Shown here: one piece after another, positions 57,201 to 64,000 of the stretch | Layout of the letters: each line of letters opens with the position of its first letter | Numbering within the stretch: position 1 is the stretch's first letter | NCBI GenBank assembly: GCA_943737045.1 | Contig: CALSFV010000229.1 | Location: 415,001 to 479,000, forward strand | Length of the DNA stretch: 64,000 bases | Source of the DNA: Parapristionchus giblindavisi | Lineage: Eukaryota; Nematoda; Chromadorea; Rhabditida; Diplogasteridae | Direction of reading: 5' to 3' | Position numbers and translations under genes: made by a program | Notes under the pieces: generated by a model | Database searches by the model: none | Seen by the model: only the letters and a program-made list of their open reading frames with translations | What the model was told of the DNA's origin: nothing

Positions 57201-58931
57201 AACAAACTTATTCCTAAAATATCAGACACTTACAATCTACAAGTGTTAGATGACTTCTCCCATAAGTCCTAACTCCTAACTCGAAGCCATTTCAGCCGCA
57301 GACGTTCCCGGAACCGTTGCCTCACGCGACCCAAGCAGACTACGCCCTTTGGCACGAACGAGACTGGTGTATAATGATTGAATGGGCCAAGACGATACCA
57401 GCTTATCAATGTCTACCCATTGAGGATAAGGTAAGACGATCAATCGACCTTTAAAGGATGGTACCCCCCTCTTGAAAAGGAACTAAAAATTCAGTTTTGA
57501 AATCCCGCGAATTTTAATTTTGAAATCGTTGCGCCAATTTAATGATCGCCTGAACATTCTGGTAGTGTACTTTGACCCGGTTCCTTTTGCAGATAAATAG
57601 CCTTTATTGTAAAAAAAAGACTATTATCTAGAAACTATTCAAAGATGTAATTTCCTAGAGATTAACGCTCAAATTCCAGTTGTCACTCCTCCGACATTCC
57701 GCCATAACCTTTCCCTCTTTGATGGCGTGCTACTTCACCGCCGATTTAGGTCCCGACAAGATTGTCCTCGTCAATGGTACGGTAGATATATTGATTATAT
57801 TGATTAATAGCTGCAACACGATCACTGTTACTAAAATGAATGCTAGAATAAGATTCTAGTTTGAAGCATATTTCACCTCTTTAAATTCACACCCCAAGCT
57901 ATTTTTTCAATCTACATTAACAATACTGTCTCGCAGACGAATAAAGCGAGAGTGTGGCCTGAGCGGAGAGTTTTAAATTGGCTCGATGCGCCACTTTAAA
58001 TTTAATTAAAAGTTCTGATTTGCAGGTTCCTATTTCGACCGAACACCGGAGCCGACGCGACCACTCGGTTTCAATAAAAAGAAGTTCCAGGTATCACTTA
58101 TCGATTCTGGTTATTTTTCATATTCACAAGTGTCTCCACCAATTTTTCGGAATTTCAATTGTTGTTTCTTTTAGAAAATTGCTTTATTTCTTCACAGTCT
58201 ACCATGATTTCTAAACATAGAGTAATTTTGCTAGATGCTCGACCAACTTCTCGGTCCGATGCGTCGACTTTCCGTGGACATCTCTGAGTTTGCCGCGTTC
58301 AAAGCCATTTTCTTCTTGAATCCCGGTAAGAAATCTGACCCAATTCAACTATTACACCGTAGTCATCAAGGAAATGATAATAGAAATATGAATATTGCTA
58401 CATCTTTTAAACATCTTTTAATGATGTCTTTTCGAGAAAACACGTAGCGGAATACAATGAATACAACAAAATGAAACGATTCAATAATTCTTTCCCGATT
58501 ACTTTCTCATATTTTGAGACGCCGACGACGTCAGTCCCACTAGTAAACAGATCATCTCCGAAGGTCGATCTACACTGACTAATGCCCTGTATCGATACAT
58601 GCTCCGTCAACGTAGTCCCGAAGACGCAGCTGATAGGTGAGGTTGATCTTTGATCTCTTGATCTCTCGTTGTTGTCTCGTGAAAACCCATCTGGTCTATC
58701 AAAATCGGTGTACTTTGAGCCTTGATAGATTCGGACGACTTCTCCTACTTGGTACCGTCCTTGCTACAATGTCTGTAGAGATGAAAGAGGCGGTAGTGGT
58801 CGCTGACTTTTTCGACCAGGTACGGTAGTCACACCACCGATCGCGATCGTCAACTGACTTTATTCTTGCAGATCACCTTCTCGCCCTTTGCCAAGCAACT
58901 TCTGTTCGGTGTGAAGAACGAGCGAAGTTGA
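51272..58931 (+). CDS. Nuclear hormone receptor, HNF4-like nematode type (13 exons, 420 aa)
   Basis: Exons: 51272-51414, 52646-52725, 54112-54177, 54475-54590, 55356-55478, 55913-55990, 57296-57430, 57680-57776, 58026-58090, 58235-58325, 58519-58636, 58729-58819 and 58872-58931. All are GT/AG and all phases close, with TGA at 58929. The ATG sits one base behind a TCAACATCAG acceptor, suggesting trans-splicing. Residues 28-88 form a complete two-finger DNA-binding domain: C28, C31, C45, C48 and C64, C70, C80, C83, with the P-box CNGCKTFFRR typical of the expanded nematode receptor class, followed by RFKKCISVGMDPNAIQ. A basic extension, YTKRTRRYP, follows. The ligand-binding domain spans about residues 200-420, with WAKTIPAYQCLPIEDKLSLL and RHSAITFPSLMACYF as the helix 3-5 signature and FDQITFSPFAKQLL at the C-terminus. 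It acts as a nuclear transcription factor; ligand and targets are unknown. The acceptor of exon 11 is the weakest (ATTTTGAG). Confidence 0.93.
52386..52490. mobile_element. Hairpin MITE in receptor intron 1
   Basis: ACACCCCGAGCTAATTTC at the left and an inner palindrome CTGGCCACACTCTCTCGC with GAGAGAGCATTGCCAGAG. The right terminus is partly lost. Same family as 47459. Confidence 0.65.
53440..53660. repeat. CCCTCT-type tract in receptor intron 2
   Basis: CTCCCTCTCTCC and CTAGTTCTCCC repeats of about 200 bp inside the 1.4-kb intron between exons 2 and 3. A short CA/CG run (CACACACACACGCGCA) lies at 53350. No further exon is seen in this intron. Confidence 0.8.
56675..56795. mobile_element. 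Hairpin MITE in receptor intron 6
   Basis: ACACCCCAAGCTAATTTGAA at the left and TCAAATTAGCTTGGGGTGTG at the right: a nearly perfect 120-bp hairpin with CTCTCTCGCTTTCTTTG in the loop. The best-preserved member of the family. Confidence 0.88.
57887..57998. mobile_element. Hairpin MITE in receptor intron 8
   Basis: TCACACCCCAAGCTATTTTT at the left and TAAATTGGCTCGATGCGCCA at the right, with GAATAAAGCGAGAGTGTGGC in the middle. A diverged relative of 56675-56795. Confidence 0.6.
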
Positions 58932-59138
58932 GATAAAACGGCTACCGTAATCCCAGTACACCACATTCCCCCTTGATTACCTCATCGATTGATTGATTCT
59001 TCCCGGTCAAAAAGACGTCTCATCTCAGTGTTTTTTATCCCAACAGGAACTATGGTAACTAATAATAAGTATAGTAATTGACTAGTTTTTCTCTTCTGTT
59101 GTTGCCGGGCTTTTTATATGAATATTCCCTGTTCTTAA

Positions 59139-59250
59139 AGGAATACCCAGTACTGATTTGACATTCTCCACGCTCTCGCTCACATCACCAGTGAGAGAGT
59201 ATGACCAGAGTGGAGAGTTTCAAACTCATCTTCGGGTAATCCTTTTACTT
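59139..59250. mobile_element. Hairpin MITE downstream of the receptor gene
   Basis: AAAGGAATACCCAGTACTG at the left and ATCTTCGGGTAATCCTTTT at the right, with inner CTCTCGCTCAC..GTGAGAGAG. Family member with diverged ends. The rest of 58932-59900 shows no gene; an AATAAT-rich 3' flank follows the stop codon. Confidence 0.65.
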
Positions 59251-59912
59251 GTTGTTTTCTTTGCCCAGATTCTATTATTATCATTATTATTTTACAAAAT
59301 CAGTACTCCGTCAAACATGTCAATTGTCCTCTCTCTACACACAAAAACGCTGTGATATTCGTTGATTAGGAAATCACAGAATACCGTAACCCACTACACC
59401 ACCACATCGTTTCTAGTCTCATCTCATTCCACATTATTCGTCTACTCAGTTAATCGATAATCGATCATTACCATACTCTCATACGAACAAACATGTACAC
59501 ACTACGATATTATTATTATGTGATCAGACTGATAAAGAGTCCACTTTCATTATGTTTCATAAACATATTTTTTGTTTTGCAGTATATTATTGTGAAATTT
59601 TCAGAGTCGAAATTGAAGATAAAATATAGAAACTATTGTATCTTATAGTTCAGTTTTGACAAAATCTAAGATTTTTTATTTAGGAAATCAGGAATTTTCA
59701 TGTGGGCTTGGCATAGATATTCTTGCTCATTCAAAATCGGGGTTGATGCATCAGTGTATCTTCTAATCCTGCGACGGCGATTCGGCCATGTCATCAATGG
59801 AGGATGAACCTATACTATAATGATGAACTACCAGATGCAGATGATGACACTAAAAATTATCGAGAAATCTTACTTTACTCAGATACTTTATATTAAAAAA
59901 TTCTAGTGATAA

Positions 59913-60158
59913 ATGGAAATTCATAAGAGAAAATTATTTTTCAAAGTATGTAGTCAAATTGCTTCAGAAAGTTCGATTAATCAAAAAATCATTTTACCTT
60001 CAAACTTGAATGCTCTAATGCATTTACTAGAATTATCAGTAGGTTCTCATCAAGCTGGTAATAATGGAGAATACAATAAGATTCATGGTATTCTAGATGA
60101 ATTACTTCGTCAGAAAAAGCTAAAAAGAAAGATTTGCCTGGAATTTACCTTAGCATAG
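59913..60158 (+). CDS. Orphan AT-rich ORF, unknown (81 aa)
   Basis: ATG at 59913, stop at 60156-60158. It encodes a charged, helical-looking peptide including SVGSHQAGNNGEYNKIHGIL and LDELLRQKKLKRK, not low-complexity and with A/T-ending codons. No splice context or promoter is evident. Neighbouring fragments on both strands (60172-60375 minus, 60531-60649 plus) have a similar character. It may be the relic of a foreign or mobile element rather than a host gene. Not recognised. Confidence 0.3.
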   Translation: MEIHKRKLFFKVCSQIASESSINQKIILPSNLNALMHLLELSVGSHQAGNNGEYNKIHGILDELLRQKKLKRKICLEFTLA

Positions 60159-60171
60159 CACTTTATATTTC

Positions 60172-60375
60172 TCACTTCTGAGGGAAGCTTACACTTCTAG
60201 GAAGCTTTGCTTTCGCTATGTACTTACGCTGCTGACGCTGAATTATATTATTCTCCTTATTTGTTCCTTTATTGACATATGCTCTTGATACATTTGGAAA
60301 TTCTTCTGAAACATCAATTCTTTTAAACTTTTCACTTAACTCTTTATCGTCCAAATCAATATCTTTGAGAAAATT
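60172..60375 (-). CDS. Orphan minus-strand ORF fragment, unknown
   Basis: Minus-strand frame with a possible acceptor CTCAAAG near 60370, an internal ATG at 60354, and a stop at 60172. It encodes a charged peptide containing DKELSEKFKRIDVSEEFPNV and QRQQRKYIAKAKLPRS. It converges with the ORF at 59913-60158 across 14 bp. No family is recognised; composition is AT-rich like its neighbour. Confidence 0.28.
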   Translation of the reverse strand, partial: NFLKDIDLDDKELSEKFKRIDVSEEFPNVSRAYVNKGTNKENNIIQRQQRKYIAKAKLPRSVSFPQK

Positions 60376-60628
60376 GAGACATCAAAGTTAGAGATAAGTA
60401 GAATAGTATTATCGTATTGTAAAATGGTATTATTGTATTATATATTGGTCCAGCAATATGGCATTGTAATTGTAAGGTAGTGCGGATTTGTAAAGTATTC
60501 TGGTATTGTATAAAATATTTGTAAGTAAATGGAAGTTGAAAAACTTATCGAAGAACTAAAAATCTATGATTTCAAAAAGAATAGCATAAATTCTTTTTAT
60601 CAGAAAACTGATATCTCTCCGAAAACCA

Positions 60629-63093
60629 TCAAAAGGTATTCAATATGATATACAACACAATTGAAAAGGTGTAAAACATCCTGGAATCAGAGATTCTTTG
60701 AGAAACTGCCACATTCTTCGTCTTCAGGACCTTCGATCGTCTCCTTATTTTGCTCCCTGTAGAGGTGGAAAGCCCAGGGTAGTCGGTGTCGGAGTCCGAA
60801 CTTCGAGGCGATCGCGGGCGCCTCTTCAGGGAGGAGGGGGCGCTAAAGCAGAATCTAATAAATATTGATTTAGAAGTAATGAACGTAGTCAACTTGTAAT
60901 CAATTGCAGCACATCTCTTGCTTCACTCTAATCAGGGTACTTAAAATAGTATCATTTACCATTCGAACTTTGGGAAGCGCCCTTCAGAGTTACGACCCTG
61001 ATCAGTGTCACTTGAATGGGCGGAACTTTCCTGTTTTTTGGCCCGGGGTAATTTACATAAGTTCTGCATTTGCAGAACTGCTCCCCTGCTAGGGGGAGGC
61101 ATGCCCTCCCATTTTAGGGAGGACAGTCCAATGGGGGCCCGTGCTCCCCGCCCTCTCCTCCAAATGGGAGAGCGCTGGACTGAAACGAAGAAGGAGGAAG
61201 ACGGCTTTTATAGATATTTGTAATTATATTATATTTTATTAGGATTTTAACGAGAGAGTGCGAAAATAGAGAGAGCAATACTTCATTTTGACTTCACATT
61301 CCGTAAAGGCAGGGTCGGTATTTACACATTTTACATCACATTTAGACCGCTCAATGGAGAAATAGAAACTAATTAAGAAATAGCGAGTGGTGAATGATAG
61401 CGAGTTTAATGCAAATTCTCCCCGGGCCAAAAACCAGGAAAGTGCCGAATGGGCTTCTGCTAAAAATTGCTCAATTGTTCTTTTGAAAGCAATGTAAATG
61501 CTACAAGGGGATGTGTATTGCGATGTACTGGTTGTACATTAGTAAGCAGTTAAATACTTACAACTCCTTTATGTGGTGTTAATTTCTTGTAAATGGATTT
61601 AGAAATTGTAAAAAGGGTGTTAATTTTCTCCACTTGTAAATAGCATTGTAAAAAGCAAATATCTCGGTTCTCTGACTAGTTAGAGACTTGAAACTTGGTT
61701 TTTGGTTTAGAAACCACGAAAAAAATTTATAAACGAAGTTTCAAGTCTCTATCTCTACAAAGAGCGGAGATATTTGCTTTTTACAAGAATGTTCGAGTTT
61801 TTACTGAAAAATCGTGTAAAAAGCAAATATCTCCGCTCTTTGTAGAGATAACGAATTGAAACTTCGTTTATAAGTTTTTTCGTGGTTTCTAACCAAAAAA
61901 AAACCCTAACAAAACCAAGTTTCAAGTCTCTAACTAGTCAGGGAACCGAGTTATTTGGATTTTACAATGCTATTTACAAGAGGTCAAAATTAACACCCTT
62001 TTAGCAATTTCCAATTCCATTTACAAAAAAATAACACCACATAAGGTACTTATGGTACTTATACTTAATGTATACTACGAGGTTTTGCCTACCTACGTTA
62101 TTAGTGCTTGATTATTTTTCTAACTCAGCCAATGTGTAATTAGAAAGCCCTACTCACCGTTACGATCGTTCTGCTTTCCCTCAGCAACGGAGTGTTCCTC
62201 GGAAATGGATTGATCGTAGTAGTGGCTCCACTCATTGTTCGCATCTTCTTCCTCGTCTTGCTGCTGAAATGGGATGGATAGTAAATTATGCTATATGATA
62301 AGGAATGGAAAGTAAAAGTTTACGCTCACTGTCTCGATCACGTACGGCTCCTCTTCTCCATCGTGTTGTGCGTTATCCTCCTCATCTGTCGCTGGCGTAC
62401 CTGTGAGTGCAAATCAGTAACACTGAGCTAGGCACTAATGACCCTTTCGGAAAGGCAGCGTGAAGAAACTTATACTTAGATTTCATTGCGATGTAAGGCC
62501 AAACACTCAGAAAAATGAAGTGTTAATATGAACACCCATAGGTGTTCCGGGTGAAACTGTAATCCCCAATGTGTTCTAATTAACAGCTTTTAGGGTGTAA
62601 ATTGCGAAAAAGTGTAAATTGGAACACATGGGGGTGTTCAATAGAACACTTTGATGTGTTCAATAGAACACATCAAAAGGCTGTATTGATTTTTTACACG
62701 TTTATTTCTGAGTGAACTAACCGGAAGGATCCGATGATTCCGGATAATCTGGGATGTTCTGTGCTTCCTCCATGGCGTTCCTCATCAGCGAATCCTGTCC
62801 CATATGTCCTCCTACTTCATCTTCTACCTCGTCTTGTTGCTGAAATGCGATGACCCCTGTCGTATGTTCGAGGGACAAGTAATAGAAAGTTAGAAGTATA
62901 CCCTCACCATTACTACAGCCGCGGGCTGATGGGAGAAATTAAGATAACTATCAGGAGAGTTTTGCCAGGAGGGACAACACAGTGAATGAAGAAACGAAAG
63001 GAAAGTCGGCTGTTTTCTATCTGGGACTTCAGTCATTTGAAAATTTTTACTTTTACTTCCACTCACACCTGTAAACAATCTTCCCTCTTTCAT
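60629..63093 (-). CDS. Acidic protein, 7-exon gene carrying an exonic MITE
   Basis: Minus-strand exons: 63093-63067, 62925-62908, 62839-62722, 62400-62330, 62263-62158, then 61459-61448 joined to 61014-60960 across a MITE, then 60842-60629 (stop 60631-60629). Donors are GTGAG-, GTTAG- or GTAAATG-like, acceptors CATTTCAG, CCATCAG, TTTTTAG and CTTTAG. Phases 0, 0, 1, 0, 1, 2 all close if the MITE is ignored, giving about 206 aa. The product is acidic and polar: MQQDEVEDEVGGHMGQDS, then EEPYVIETQQDEEED, then SSDTDQGRNSEGRF, then a basic tail KRRPRSPRSSDSDTD. Exons 3 and 5 start with near-identical QQDE-x-ED blocks, an apparent exon duplication. No domain is recognised. An acidic then basic disordered protein might be nuclear, but this is a guess. 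It converges on the receptor gene. Confidence 0.62.
61021..61447. mobile_element. MITE inside an exon of the acidic-protein gene
   Basis: Ends CGGAACTTTCCTGTTTTTTG and CAAAAACCAGGAAAGTGCCG (about 35 bp of inverted repeat with GGCCCGGGG). AATGGG is duplicated at 61015-61020 and 61448-61453. A second hairpin (CTAGGGGGAGGC, CCCTCC) lies near the left end. On the minus strand the element reads open for about 63 codons, then stops. A truncated relative is at 32203. Confidence 0.85.
61572..62041. mobile_element. Palindromic MITE, GTGGTGTTAATTTCTTG family (long copy)
   Basis: Ends TGTGGTGTTAATTTCTTG and complement (AACACCACA) with TA at 61570-61571 and 62042-62043. The interior is four inverted blocks around AAAAGCAAATATCTCGGTTC and GAGATATTTGCTTTTTAC. 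It sits in intron 5 of the acidic-protein gene. Confidence 0.88.
62507..62714. mobile_element. MITE with CACTCAGAAA ends in intron 3 of the acidic-protein gene
   Basis: CACTCAGAAAAATGAAGTGT at the left and ACACGTTTATTTCTGAGTG at the right. The interior holds repeated GAACACNN and AGTGTTC words in both orientations. No clear target duplication. Confidence 0.7.
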
Positions 63094-63178
63094 CTCTATC
63101 TTTGCTATGTCAGCTCAAAGCGACGAACTATGGGAGAGAGTGGATAGTGGAAAATTGAGGAAAAGGGTGAGAGAAGGG

Positions 63179-63305
63179 TTTAAAGGAAGCGTATGTAACC
63201 TCACTCAATGGTCTCTTCGACGCGCAATGCTCTCTCGTTGTCAGAGAACAGAAAAATAGTGTGCGCAATGAAGATACCATTGAGTGAGGTAACGTTCCCT
63301 TTAAA
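63179..63305. mobile_element. Hairpin MITE upstream of the acidic-protein gene
   Basis: TTTAAAGGAAGCGTATGTAA at the left and GGTAACGTTCCCTTTAAA at the right. The centre is CGCAATGCTCTCTCGTTGTC. Same family as 19105-19225, here 86 bp upstream of the acidic-protein start codon. Confidence 0.85.
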
Positions 63306-63584
63306 GGAAGAAGTACACCGGGGAAAAGACGATATCTGCTTTCTTTGTTTCATTCCTATGATATTTACGGGGACTAATGTGGGAGGGAATCAACAGCTCT
63401 GCACTACCCACATCCACTAAACTATGAATCTTTGCACAGAATTGGGCACGAATGTTATGCTTGGGAGCTCAGCGCTGCGAGGGATATCGGGAATATGCGA
63501 ATGTATATACTAATAGAAAAAGTAAGAAAAGCAAGAAGAAGATCAATCAATAGGGAGTCTTCTGTATCGTCCTCGACCCCCAAA

Positions 63585-63790
63585 TTCTCTCAGAGATAGG
63601 TTGTCTAACTGGACAACCATAGGGAAAGGTTAGCTTACTCCAGACTCTCTCAAAAAGACACGTTATATAATACTCTCTCGCTCAAGATTGTAACGGGGAC
63701 TGGAGTAAGCTAACTAACAATAAGTTCTCTCACATTTGAGAAAACATTTCTCTAACTGTCTCATCCTAGATAACCTATGGCTCAAATATG
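63585..63790. repeat. Dispersed repeat shared with 39190-39310
   Basis: GAGATAGGTTGTCTAACTGG, ACTCTCTCAAAAAGACAC and GTAACGGGGACTGGAG match 39205-39310 in order. An inverted partner (CTCATCCTAGATAACCTATG) lies at 63760, so this is probably a palindromic element. No gene is seen in 63306-64000. Confidence 0.6.
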
Positions 63791-64000
63791 AGAGGGTTTG
63801 CCGTCAGTGTAGCGCTCAAAGAGATTTCACATTGGTATTTTTTCGCTATATCTTTTGTAGTACTGATCGAAATTGAATGAAATTTGGAATATATGTTTGT
63901 CAAGGTATTAGAATACTGATACACATTTGGGTTTTCAAGAATTTCAGAAATCCTGAACTTTATTAGCTCTTTATCAAAAATCACAAAAATCAACATTTCA

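Overview
The window is nuclear DNA from a nematode, most likely a rhabditid. Introns are short to medium with TTTCAG-type acceptors. Some first exons begin right behind an acceptor with no donor in sight, as expected for spliced-leader trans-splicing. The receptor at 51-59 kb has the P-box typical of the expanded nematode receptor family, the left-edge gene carries a MOLO-1-like domain, and Tc1, mariner, piggyBac-like and hAT-like repeats are abundant. I could not assign a species.

Layout. (1) 1-0.9 kb: 5' part of a minus-strand MOLO-1/TPM-domain gene, followed by a degraded mariner (1.8-3.1 kb) and a doubtful minus-strand two-exon fragment (3.3-3.5 kb). (2) 4.0-6.7, 12.1-19.1 and 38.6-45.4 kb: three members of one family encoding secreted, Ser/Thr-rich mucin-like proteins with a Cys-rich C-terminal domain. 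Copy 1 looks intact, copy 2 is a 5'-decapitated pseudogene, and copy 3 is complete apart from a single-base frameshift. Copies 2 and 3 also share kilobases of flank, so each supplies empty sites that date insertions in the other. (3) 7-12 kb and 19-30.5 kb: repeat-dominated DNA, including two 2.2-kb piggyBac-like foldback elements, two Tc1-type foldbacks, and a recent 5.0-kb LTR retroelement inside a larger palindrome. (4) 30.8-33.0 kb: a small secreted-protein gene whose C-terminal spacing resembles that of the mucin-like proteins. (5) 33.6-38.6 kb: small TA-target elements and a mariner split by an hAT-like element that itself contains a tRNA-derived SINE. (6) 45.4-46.4 kb: a 5'-truncated LINE reverse transcriptase. 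(7) 46.4-51.2 kb: pyrimidine-rich, gene-poor DNA. (8) 51.3-58.9 kb: a complete 13-exon nuclear hormone receptor gene on the plus strand (420 aa). (9) 60.6-63.1 kb: a convergent minus-strand gene for an acidic protein, with a MITE inside one of its exons.

The points I judge most unusual: the MITE that sits in an exon but carries splice-like sequences; a TGATCTTTGATC motif placed just behind 5' splice sites in introns of two different genes, in sense orientation; the foldback elements, whose TTAA target duplication is confirmed by a preserved empty site; the mucin-like family with 75-bp units organised into 300-bp higher-order repeats; and a MITE built from GC-rich perfect palindromes. All exon models were derived by eye from splice signals and reading phase. 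No database search was possible.
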